A model generated the notes under the pieces. The model did no database searches and had not been told where the DNA came from. It worked only from the letters and a program-made list of their open reading frames with translations. A program made the translations under genes and the position numbers. Positions 33,764-40,463 of a stretch of 64,000 bases of DNA are shown one piece after another (positions within the stretch are counted from its first letter, which is position 1; every line of letters starts with the position of its first letter). The DNA is from Clostridia bacterium (GTDB taxonomy: Bacteria > Bacillota > Clostridia > Lutisporales > Lutisporaceae): contig JAQSYD010000026.1 of NCBI GenBank assembly GCA_029256325.1, positions 1 to 64,000 of the forward strand, written 5' to 3'.

Positions 33764-34351
33764 CTATGGTTTAAATGCATCTAATACAACTTTTAAGGTG
33801 AGCATTGTACTATCTTTAAGAGAGAAGCTAAAACCGTCCAATCTCCACTTTAAGCAAATATAGCTTTTATGTCCTAAAATTATATCTGTCAGGATCTCGC
33901 TTTCTATTTCAGATTTTACCTCTCCGGCTTGCTTCGCTCTATCTATCAATGCCATAAGTATATCTCTTCTATAGTTAAATACTTCTTTTATCTTCATAGC
34001 TAATGAATTATCGCTGGCTAATACATCATAGGCTTGATTAATCGAAGTTATAGCGGGATAGTTCTCATAATATTCAACGTACGAATTTACCCAGAATTCT
34101 ATTGCCTCTCTTGCTGATAATTGTCTCATTTCTGTAGATTTGGCAATATCGGAATCAAATTGTGAATAAAAATCTAATACAGCAATCAACAACTCATTTT
34201 TCGACTTATAATGTCTAAATAAAGTCGCTTCAGATACACCTTGTCTTTTTGCAATCTCTCTTGTTGACAAACCTTGAATTCCCAGTTCGTTCATTACATC
34301 TATAGTCGTTAAAATTAGACTGTCTTTTCGATGCAATAACCCTTTATCCAT
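33764..34351 (-). CDS. TetR family transcriptional regulator
   Basis: A 195-aa TetR regulator. The N-terminal HTH reads IQGLSTREIAKRQGVSEATLFRHYKSKNELL, with a helical ligand-binding domain of the TetR_C type after it. It lies 24 nt upstream of cheY in the same orientation, so it may be the first gene of the chemosensory operon and control it. A candidate palindrome lies just before its start (34369-34382). The ligand is unknown. Confidence 0.9.
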   Translation of the reverse strand: MDKGLLHRKDSLILTTIDVMNELGIQGLSTREIAKRQGVSEATLFRHYKSKNELLIAVLDFYSQFDSDIAKSTEMRQLSAREAIEFWVNSYVEYYENYPAITSINQAYDVLASDNSLAMKIKEVFNYRRDILMALIDRAKQAGEVKSEIESEILTDIILGHKSYICLKWRLDGFSFSLKDSTMLTLKVVLDAFKP

Positions 34352-34368
34352 ATTTTACCTCCTAGCGT

Positions 34369-34382
34369 AGTAAGCACTCACT
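34369..34382. promoter_or_regulatory. Candidate TetR operator
   Basis: AGTAAG-CA-CTCACT is a near-palindrome (one mismatch) 18 bp upstream of the tetR start. It is a short site with moderate support. Confidence 0.4.
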
Positions 34383-34469
34383 GCTATCAGTTTATATCTA
34401 TTATGTTCCATTGTCAATCCTTGTATTATAATGTTATATTTTGTATCCATGCACTAAATTTCCTTATAT

Positions 34470-34506
34470 AAAAAGACCATGAATATTTAATATTCATGGT
34501 CTTTTT
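34470..34506 (-). terminator. Rho-independent terminator of the TGA-containing small gene
   Basis: A perfect 18-bp stem AAAAAGACCATGAATATT / AATATTCATGGTCTTTTT. It begins 5 nt after the TAG at 34512, which supports that codon as the true end of the small gene. Confidence 0.88.
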
Positions 34507-34511
34507 ACACA

Positions 34512-34664
34512 CTATCTTCGTCCAATAAAATTGTCTTTTTTATATTTGTTCTCTGCTTTACAAGCAGTGTCATGGATGCCTCATTGTCCATAGAAATCAA
34601 ATAATTCTTTGCCCATTTCTACATTTTTGTTTTTCTTAAAGTAATCACAGTTTTCGCACTTCAT
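34512..34664 (-). CDS. Candidate small selenoprotein (in-frame TGA at codon 28)
   Basis: An ATG at 34664 with a near-perfect ribosome binding site (GGAGGTGAT) opens a frame reading MKCENCDYFKKN, then ELFDFYGQ, TGA (34583-34581), then GIHDTACKAENKY and ends RR-TAG. It would be 50 residues with a CXXC pair and a further Cys. Protein-like sequence continues past the TGA in the same frame, and the terminator starts right after the TAG. Nineteen nt after the TGA, a CTGCTT-GTA-AAGCAG hairpin presents a G at the first loop position, as in the bacterial SECIS model. It follows the hemerythrin-type gene by 45 nt. Alternatives are a 27-aa peptide or a nonsense mutation. Confidence 0.55.
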
Positions 34665-34709
34665 TGTATCACCTCCATGATACAATTAGTTTTTGTTTTT
34701 CTTTAAGTT

Positions 34710-35489
34710 CTATGCTTTTTTCTCCAGACTGTGTACAAAGTTATCCCATTTATCATAAAAATCGCTTCCAAATTTCAAATCTGTTTCATCAAATTTAACT
34801 TGCAGCTCATCTATTTGAGCAGCACTCATTCCCTTTTCAATCCATGGATATAATATTTCATCCTCTTTCTTGATATGCTCTGATAAAAGTTCTCTATAAT
34901 GCTTCAAGCTGTAGGTAATAAAAGAAGCATCTCCTGTTTCCAGACCTAAAAGCACAGATTTTACATAATATCTGCCCTTTTTATGGTCCTCCAACATAAC
35001 ACTGATGATATCTGTGTTGCCTTTTGCATAAGCAAATAGTATATCCTCTTCCTTGGCATGATGGAATTTGTCTGCAAATTGTCTTATAAATTCTACACTT
35101 TTAAGTATAACTTCTCTATTGCTTTCTAAATCTGCATTCACGCTGTCACATACATCAGGTATTAATGCCAAAAGTCTTTTAATAAGAGTATGTTCAGCAA
35201 CTAGTCTATGAATTGGCTCTGCATATATTATTTCTCTTGGAGTCAGCATATTGAGATCTTCCATAGCTTCCTCAGCAGCTGTATCATTTCCCTCTATAAC
35301 AGCCTCAATTTTTTTCATCATTTCTGCTTCTATATGCTTTGGTACATTGTGTATTTCAATGATATCCTTTAACAAGCAGGTTCCAACGCTGCAAGTAACA
35401 CAGCCTATTTCATAATCATTCAGTATTGTTCCTACTTTAGGAAACTCTGTAATAACTGATTTAATTGTACTATTTAAATACTTTTCCAT
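34710..35489 (-). CDS. Hemerythrin-type protein with N-terminal Cys-containing DUF1858/ScdA-like domain
   Basis: A 259-aa cytoplasmic protein. The N-terminal 70 residues (SVITEFPKVGTILNDYEIGC, then CVTCSVGTC) resemble the ScdA_N/DUF1858 domain. The rest is a hemerythrin-like bundle with HRLVAEHTLIKRLL, KFHHAKEEDILF, EDHKKGRY and HIKKEDEILYPWIEKG, giving His/Glu di-iron ligands. The likely role is O2/NO sensing or Fe-S protection, parallel to Ric. Its promoter has an AGTGA-N6-TCACT palindrome with the same 29.5-bp spacing to a -10 as three other di-iron genes. Confidence 0.85.
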   Translation of the reverse strand: MEKYLNSTIKSVITEFPKVGTILNDYEIGCVTCSVGTCLLKDIIEIHNVPKHIEAEMMKKIEAVIEGNDTAAEEAMEDLNMLTPREIIYAEPIHRLVAEHTLIKRLLALIPDVCDSVNADLESNREVILKSVEFIRQFADKFHHAKEEDILFAYAKGNTDIISVMLEDHKKGRYYVKSVLLGLETGDASFITYSLKHYRELLSEHIKKEDEILYPWIEKGMSAAQIDELQVKFDETDLKFGSDFYDKWDNFVHSLEKKA

Positions 35490-35523
35490 ATGAAGCTCTC
35501 CTCAAAATTTATTTATTAATTTC

Positions 35524-35566
35524 ATTTTATACAAAAAAATAGAAGCAGTAAGTGATTTGCATCACT
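35524..35566 (-). promoter_or_regulatory. Crp/Fnr-type site and -10 box of the hemerythrin-type gene
   Basis: AGTGATTTGCATCACT (35551-35566) has its centre 29.5 bp from TAAAAT (35529-35524 on the minus strand), the same geometry as at 7024, 9176 and 38896. The palindrome is also part of the terminator stem of the upstream gene. Confidence 0.65.
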
Positions 35567-35573
35567 TACTGCT
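35531..35573 (-). terminator. Rho-independent terminator overlapping the activator site
   Basis: A 13-bp stem AGCAGTAAGTGAT / ATCACTTACTGCT with a TTGC loop is followed on the minus strand by TCTATTTTTTT. It terminates the secreted-protein gene at 35593. Confidence 0.85.
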
Positions 35574-35592
35574 GTGATATTAGCGACTTATT

Positions 35593-36294
35593 TTACTGTT
35601 CCCTGCACTTATTTTTATGCCCTTCCTTAAATGACTTTCTTAGCTCTTGAACTTGTTCCTTGGTCAATACGCCGTCTTCTACCAGTTTATTCATCACGTT
35701 ATTCCTCTTGTGCTCTTTGAAAAATGCTTTCCTTTGTTCTTCAGTCATATTTTGCAGCTTGCTGCGCATTTCTTCTTTTTCTTTTCTTGCATTCTCAAAA
35801 TACACTTTAACCTTATCGGCTTGCGCTTGTGTGATTGTACCCTTTTGAACCATTGCAGTTAATTTTTCGTTTAAAGCTGCCTCTTTTATTTCTCTAAATT
35901 TGCTTCTAATAGCTTCTGCTTCAGTATCACTTATAATCTTTGCGTCAACAAGATCCTTTACTAAACCATATTTATAACCGTTATAAAAGCTTCTTTTTTC
36001 CCCATCTTTAAGGTTTTTTTGTTCTTCTTTCTTTTGTTGTATAAATTGATCTATTTGGTCTGCTTTTGCTCTGCTTAGCTTGCCTTCTTCTACCAGCTTA
36101 TCAATAACAGCCTTGAAGCCTTCATGTCTATTTCTTGCTATTGTTGGGCTAGGAGCATTTTTTACCAGAGTAGCAGATTTCATATTATCTACCAGCTCAC
36201 TGCTGTTTTCTGCAAATACAGGAATTCCCGAAACAAAAGTCATGCTGCATACCAAAAGACTGCACAGTAGTCTGTTAATCCTTGTATGCCTCAA
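35593..36294 (-). CDS. Secreted protein with four helix-turn repeats (DUF2680-like)
   Basis: A 233-aa exported protein. The signal peptide RINRLLCSLLVCSMTFVSGIPVFA is followed by charged helical sequence with four related motifs: KLVEEGKLSRAKADQI, DLVDAKIISDTEAEAI, AMVQKGTITQAQADKV and KLVEDGVLTKEQVQEL. Such G-x-[IL]-[ST]-x-x-[QE]-A-[DE] units occur in the clostridial DUF2680 (YckD-like) family, whose function is unknown. I choose the TTG at 36294, preceded by GAGGGG, over the TTG at 36309. It stands alone with a strong terminator. Confidence 0.78.
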   Translation of the reverse strand: MRHTRINRLLCSLLVCSMTFVSGIPVFAENSSELVDNMKSATLVKNAPSPTIARNRHEGFKAVIDKLVEEGKLSRAKADQIDQFIQQKKEEQKNLKDGEKRSFYNGYKYGLVKDLVDAKIISDTEAEAIRSKFREIKEAALNEKLTAMVQKGTITQAQADKVKVYFENARKEKEEMRSKLQNMTEEQRKAFFKEHKRNNVMNKLVEDGVLTKEQVQELRKSFKEGHKNKCREQ

Positions 36295-36371
36295 ATTATC
36301 ACCCCTCAAAAAAATTTGTCATATTTCATGACATTTATATTTTGCCCTTTTCACATGAAACTAGTATTGAA

Positions 36372-36414
36372 AAAGCCATATAATATGGATACAGCTTCCA
36401 TATCATATGGCTTT
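36372..36414. terminator. Bidirectional terminator at the end of the LysM gene
   Basis: AAAGCCATAT-A-ATATGGA / TCCATAT-C-ATATGGCTTT, with T-rich sequence on both sides (TATTTTT on plus, TTCAA on minus). It overlaps the LysM stop codon. Confidence 0.75.
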
Positions 36415-36940
36415 ATTTTTGAAGATTTTTTTTATACAAATTTAAGCTTAAAGTATATTCTCCGGGTGGCAGAGGTTTTTTTGTTTTTTCATGAAGGGGG
36501 GCCCAAAAAACCAAATGCTCGTTTTTGTACTCTTCTGAAAGTACAATTTTAGCTGTTTGTGAATTGCCTGTAACAATGATGTCTCCTCTTGTTGGTACTG
36601 CAGTCTTAAGCTTTATTGTGATATAATCCTGCATTGTATTCTCCATATAAAAAATTTTTCTTGGTGATATGTCAAAGCTTATTATCTCAGATGTTGAAAT
36701 TCTCAAGTCTGTTTCCTCTGTCTGTGCTTCATTCAAACTTCTTCTGTCATCGACAACACTGCTGGTTTCTGTTCCTATTCGATTATCAGGCACCCAAAGC
36801 TTAAGACCTGACGAAAGGCGTGAAACCCAAGGTCTATTATATTTCATGATCTCTTCTACTGTGGTATTAAATCTTTTTGCGATTTTATATAAAGTGTCTC
36901 CGCCTTCGACATAGTATAATTTTAATTTTTGCTTCGCCAT
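36413..36940 (-). CDS. LysM domain-containing protein
   Basis: A 175-aa protein. One LysM domain at residues 9-52 (YYVEGGDTLYKIAKRFNTTVEEIMKYN) should bind peptidoglycan or related glycans. A C-terminal domain of about 85 residues has no family I recognise. No signal peptide is evident (starts MAKQKLKLYY), which is common for spore-coat LysM proteins such as SafA-like proteins, so a role on the forespore surface is possible. AGGAGGG precedes the ATG. Confidence 0.85.
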   Translation of the reverse strand: MAKQKLKLYYVEGGDTLYKIAKRFNTTVEEIMKYNRPWVSRLSSGLKLWVPDNRIGTETSSVVDDRRSLNEAQTEETDLRISTSEIISFDISPRKIFYMENTMQDYITIKLKTAVPTRGDIIVTGNSQTAKIVLSEEYKNEHLVFWAPLHEKTKKPLPPGEYTLSLNLYKKNLQK

Positions 36941-37136
36941 ATTTACCCTCCTACAAGCTCAGTAAAGCATAGCTTCTATTTTTATTAGGAAACCTTAGCT
37001 TCCCTAAAATTATCTTGCTGTGTTTTTTCTTTGATTTACGTATTATTACATCTTATTCCACGCAGGCTAGAAACGTTACAATAACTGCCTTATGATGATC
37101 TATTGAAAAAATGTCAATAATAAGTTAAAATGAACT

Positions 37137-37153
37137 TATCCCCCACGGGGGTA
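37137..37153. promoter_or_regulatory. CsoR-family-like operator upstream of the methyltransferase
   Basis: TATCCCCCACGGGGGTA is a G/C-rich near-palindrome of the TACCCC-GGGGTA type bound by CsoR/RcnR/CstR metal or persulfide sensors. A sister site lies at 46663. No csoR gene is in the window. Confidence 0.6.
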
Positions 37154-37179
37154 CGGGTATGTTTATAAGGAGGTAAATG

Positions 37180-37779
37180 ATGTCTCACAAATTTGATATA
37201 AAACATAAACAAAAGCTAGACAGCCCAAGACGCCGGAAAGTGCTTCCCCCAAAAGAGGTATTGTTGAAGCTTGGTCTTTCTAATACAGATACTTTCGCTG
37301 ACATTGGATGTGGTATAGGATATTTCACCCTTCCTGCTGCACAAATTCTAGATGAAACAGGTAAAGTTTATGCTGTGGATGTCTCACAGGAAATGCTAGA
37401 GGAAGTAAAGAAATCCGCTGAAGAAAATGCCTTTACCAATATTGAATTAATTAAAAGTGAAGAATACGCTTTGCCACTGCCGGATGACAGTGTAAGCTAT
37501 TGCTTCAGTTGTAATGTATTGCATGAAATAAAAGACCTAAAGCATTTTATAAAAGAGCTTATTAGAATAGTGAAAAAGAATGGAAAGCTTGTTATTATAG
37601 AATGGAACGATCATATAGCAGACTGGGGACCTAGCGCAGATCATAGACTGCCTAGCAGTGTGTTACAAGAACTGATTCAAGCAGAAGGCTTGCAGGTAGA
37701 TTCGCCTATAGATATAGGAGGCTATTTCTATGGACTTATATGCAGAAAGGATTATAATGATGAGACAAAAACTGATTAG
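37180..37779 (+). CDS. Class I SAM-dependent methyltransferase
   Basis: A 199-aa methyltransferase of the UbiE/Methyltransf_11 type with the SAM motifs FADIGCGIGYFTLPAAQ near 41 and VYAVDVSQEMLEEV near 66, then LPLPDDSVSYCFSCNVLHEI near 98 and NGKLVIIEWND near 133. The substrate is unknown. A metal or metalloid is plausible because a CsoR-like operator lies in front and a MerT-like protein gene overlaps its last 20 nt. AGGAGG precedes the second of two adjacent ATGs by 6 nt. Confidence 0.85.
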   Translation: MSHKFDIKHKQKLDSPRRRKVLPPKEVLLKLGLSNTDTFADIGCGIGYFTLPAAQILDETGKVYAVDVSQEMLEEVKKSAEENAFTNIELIKSEEYALPLPDDSVSYCFSCNVLHEIKDLKHFIKELIRIVKKNGKLVIIEWNDHIADWGPSADHRLPSSVLQELIQAEGLQVDSPIDIGGYFYGLICRKDYNDETKTD

Positions 37780-38053
37780 TGTTGCCTCCATCTTTACAGC
37801 GCTGGCTGCCTCCCTCTGTTGAAGCGGCGGCCTAATTTTGGCCTCCCTAGGTTTGGGAGCATCAGGCTTTGCCTTTCTAGGCGGTTTATCAAAATATAGA
37901 AGCTTGTTTGTTATTTTAACAGGCATTATGCTAGCAGCTGGTTATTGGCTTATGGAGTCCAAAAATACAAGTAAATCAAGCAAAATCGTATACTGGATTT
38001 CTGCAGTATTGGCGATCTTCATGCTATATCTTCCTACTATTTTAAGTTTATGA
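37760..38053 (+). CDS. MerT-like mercury/metal transporter, candidate selenoprotein (TGA at codon 21)
   Basis: The track shows only 37838-38053, but the same frame is open back to an ATG at 37760 (AAAGGA upstream) except for one TGA at 37820-37822. The reading MRQKLISVASIFTALAASLC, TGA, SGGLILASLGLGASGFAFLG, continuing GLSKYRSLFVIL, follows the MerT pattern SLCC-GPL-L-LG...YR-F. The TGA stands exactly at the second Cys of the CC pair that carries Hg(II). I read it as Cys-Sec, 97 aa, three membrane helices. Hairpins follow the TGA, but none fits the SECIS model cleanly. It overlaps the methyltransferase gene and shares its CsoR-like operator. A nonsense mutation is the alternative. Confidence 0.75.
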
Positions 38054-38060
38054 TAAAGTG

Positions 38061-38086
38061 AAAGGCATCCATTGAGAGATGCCTTT
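38061..38086 (+). terminator. Rho-independent terminator after the MerT-like gene
   Basis: AAAGGCATC / GATGCCTTT with an 8-nt loop, followed by TTAG. It is T-rich on the plus strand and ends the methyltransferase-MerT unit. Confidence 0.8.
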
Positions 38087-38093
38087 TTAGCAT

Positions 38094-38813
38094 TTAAATC
38101 AATTGTTCCAAAGCTGATATATCCTTAATGATTACCTTCTTATTGCCTTCAAATTCTAATATACCTTCATCCTGCATTCCTGCAAGCTTCCTGCTAATCG
38201 TTTCTCTGGTCGTACCGATGAAGCTTCCCATTTCCTCACGGTTAAGCGGCAGCTCCATTAAAACACCATTCTTCGCTTCTTTGCCGCTTTCTTTGAGAAA
38301 GCCGATCAGCATTGTAGCAATCCTGGCATCTATATCCTTGGTATTCAGGTTCTGTACCAGCAGTTCAAGTTTAATTAATCTATCATGTAAAGCCTCTAAA
38401 ATCCTCAAGGTAATATCCGGATTTTGCTTAATAATTAAATCAAAATGCCGCTTTGAAACAGTACAAAGACTTGTATCTTCAAGGGCTGCAGCATTAAATT
38501 CAAAATTAGTTTTTTTGAGCAGGCTCAATTCACCGATAAAATCGCCTTCATTCAGAAGATATAAAATTTGTTCCTTGCCTTCTCGTGTATAATTAAAAAT
38601 CTTCATTCTTCCTGAGTTCACTATATATAATCTGTCTGATATTTCGCCGGTTTTAAAAACCAAATCACCCTTGGCATAATGTTTTCTTTCTATATTGTTT
38701 ACAACTTCTCCAAGCAGCTGATTGCTTAGCTCTGAAAATATCGTTACTTTTTTTGCACAATAATCGCCGGAACAGCTTCTATGCTTGCAATTGGCACATG
38801 AATCACAACCCAT
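38094..38813 (-). CDS. Crp/Fnr family transcriptional regulator with N-terminal Cys cluster
   Basis: A 239-aa regulator. An N-terminal Cys-rich stretch (CDSCANCKHRSCSGDYC) precedes a cyclic-nucleotide-binding fold (about 25-150) and a winged HTH (MGSFIGTTRETISRKLAG near 205). The Cys cluster could hold an Fe-S cluster, or react with NO or O2, as in Fnr. The recognition helix keeps Arg-Glu at the positions used by Crp to read TGTGA. A TGTGA-N6-TCATA site lies in the promoter it shares with fprA, and three more sites lie in the window. I infer that it controls them. It may also regulate itself. Confidence 0.9.
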   Translation of the reverse strand: MGCDSCANCKHRSCSGDYCAKKVTIFSELSNQLLGEVVNNIERKHYAKGDLVFKTGEISDRLYIVNSGRMKIFNYTREGKEQILYLLNEGDFIGELSLLKKTNFEFNAAALEDTSLCTVSKRHFDLIIKQNPDITLRILEALHDRLIKLELLVQNLNTKDIDARIATMLIGFLKESGKEAKNGVLMELPLNREEMGSFIGTTRETISRKLAGMQDEGILEFEGNKKVIIKDISALEQLI

Positions 38814-38895
38814 TTAGCACCCTCCTATAAACTCACTAAAGCTTTGTATTTATATTGTACTTGTTTTTAAACTTAATTAGTAAAAAAATGATAAT

Positions 38896-38938
38896 TGTGA
38901 TTATAATCATATTTTTCGCACTTCATTTATATTATAAT
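38896..38938 (+). promoter_or_regulatory. Crp/Fnr-type activator site and -10 box of fprA
   Basis: TGTGATTATAATCATA (38896-38911) and TATAAT (38933-38938), with 29.5 bp from centre to the first -10 base. It lies between the divergent crp-type regulator gene and fprA. Confidence 0.85.
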
Positions 38939-38986
38939 AAACTTATAAGCAAATGAAAACTGACAGATGTAAAGGAGAGGAATATT

Positions 38987-40177
38987 ATGAGCTTTAAAAT
39001 TAATGATACTGTAAAATGGGTAGGAAAAATTGACTGGGAACTTAGAAAATTTCACGGTGATGAATATTCTACTCACAAAGGCAGCAGCTACAATTCATAT
39101 TTAGTACAAGATGAAAAAACAGTTTTAATTGACACCGTTTGGGCACCCTTTGCAAAGGAATATGTTGCAAATCTTAAAAAAGAAATTGATTTAAATAAAA
39201 TTGATTATATCATCGTGAACCATGCAGAGCCGGATCACAGCGGAGCGCTACCAGAGCTGATGAGAGAAATCCCTAATACACCGATTTATTGTACTGCAAA
39301 TGCAGTGAAGTCTATAAAAGGCCATTACCATCAAGATTGGAACTTCGTAGAGGTTAAAACGGGAGATAAATTAAACATAGGCAGCAAGGAACTTGTCTTC
39401 ATTGAAGCAAGAATGCTGCACTGGCCTGATACAATGTTCAGCTACTTAACCGGTGATCACATATTGTTTAGCAATGATGCTTTCGGTCAGCACTATGCTT
39501 CAGAGTATATGTTCAATGATCTGGTGGATCAAGCAGAGCTTTATCAGGAAGCAATAAAATACTATGCAAACATACTGACTCCTTTCAGCAAGCTTGTTGA
39601 GAAGAAAATTGAAGAAGTTGTAGCTATGAATGTACCTGTAAGTATGATATGCACAAGTCACGGCATCATTTGGAGAGATAATCCTCTTCAAATTGTAACA
39701 AAGTATATGGAATGGGCAAAGGATTATCAAGAAAATCAAGTGACAATTCTATATGATACCATGTGGGATGCTACAAGAAAAATGGCTGAGGCTATTGCAG
39801 CGGGAGTAAAAAGTGCCAATCCGGAAATGAACATTAAGATATTTAACACAGCAAAAGCAGATAAAAACGACGTAATCACAGAGGTTTACAAATCAAAAGC
39901 CATTTTGGTGGGATCGTCAACAATAAACAAAGGCATACTACACTCAGTAGCAGGCATGCTTGAACAAATAAAAGGCTTAGGCTTTAAAAACAAAAAAGCA
40001 GCAGCCTTCGGAAGCTACGGCTGGAGTGGGGAATCCGTTCAAATAATTACAGAAGAGCTTAAAAAAGGTGGCTTTGAGGTCATAGACAACGGTGTAAAAG
40101 CACTTTGGAACCCAGACAAAGAAAGCTTAGACAAATGCTTTGAATTAGGAAAGCATTTTGGAGAAGCATTGAAATAA
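38987..40177 (+). CDS. fprA: Flavodiiron protein (FprA-type O2/NO reductase), second copy
   Basis: A 396-aa flavodiiron protein nearly identical to the copy at 13629-14816 across the di-iron domain (NHAEPDHSG, HWPDTMFSY, SNDAFGQH, SHGIIW) and more diverged in the flavodoxin half (YDTMWDATRKMAEAIAAG, SYGWSGES). It reduces O2 to water or NO to N2O, taking electrons probably from rubredoxin, which is not encoded here. AAAGGAGAGG precedes the ATG. The Crp/Fnr-type site with class II spacing suggests induction by NO or O2, unlike the first copy, so the two may serve different conditions. Confidence 0.95.
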   Translation: MSFKINDTVKWVGKIDWELRKFHGDEYSTHKGSSYNSYLVQDEKTVLIDTVWAPFAKEYVANLKKEIDLNKIDYIIVNHAEPDHSGALPELMREIPNTPIYCTANAVKSIKGHYHQDWNFVEVKTGDKLNIGSKELVFIEARMLHWPDTMFSYLTGDHILFSNDAFGQHYASEYMFNDLVDQAELYQEAIKYYANILTPFSKLVEKKIEEVVAMNVPVSMICTSHGIIWRDNPLQIVTKYMEWAKDYQENQVTILYDTMWDATRKMAEAIAAGVKSANPEMNIKIFNTAKADKNDVITEVYKSKAILVGSSTINKGILHSVAGMLEQIKGLGFKNKKAAAFGSYGWSGESVQIITEELKKGGFEVIDNGVKALWNPDKESLDKCFELGKHFGEALK

Positions 40178-40182
40178 TTTTA

Positions 40183-40221
40183 AAATAGCTTATGCAATTT
40201 TAATGCATAAGCTATTTTTTT
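40183..40221 (+). terminator. Rho-independent terminator of fprA
   Basis: A 14-bp stem AAATAGCTTATGCA / TGCATAAGCTATTT followed by TTTT. Confidence 0.88.
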
Positions 40222-40278
40222 GTCATTTTAGGGAATTCTATTTTTGAAGATATTATTAAAGAATCAGGAGGTAAATCT

Positions 40279-40425
40279 ATGACTGACAATAATCAAAATA
40301 ACAAACAAGCAACCTGTGAGTTTTGCAAAGCAACTGAAAATGACAAACCCATATTTACAACAGATTATCAAGGAAGAAAGCTGCTGGTTTGTGCACGCTG
40401 CCTGCCAGGCTTGATACACGGATAA
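40279..40425 (+). CDS. Small zinc-ribbon-type protein
   Basis: A 48-aa ORF not in the track. AGGAGG lies 8 nt before the ATG. The sequence has two CXXC knuckles, CEFC near residue 14 and CARC near 39, spaced for a zinc ribbon, and it ends LPGLIHG. It sits between the fprA terminator and metQ, with its own hairpin behind it. The function is unknown. Similar short zinc-ribbon proteins occur in clostridia. Confidence 0.7.
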   Translation: MTDNNQNNKQATCEFCKATENDKPIFTTDYQGRKLLVCARCLPGLIHG

Positions 40426-40435
40426 AAGTATTGTG

Positions 40436-40455
40436 GGACGCTGCTGGCAGCGTCC
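40436..40455. terminator. Hairpin between convergent genes
   Basis: GGACGCTG-CTGG-CAGCGTCC, an 8-bp GC-rich stem. The run after it is short, so it is a moderate terminator for the zinc-ribbon gene or metQ. Confidence 0.55.
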
Positions 40456-40463
40456 TCTAATAA

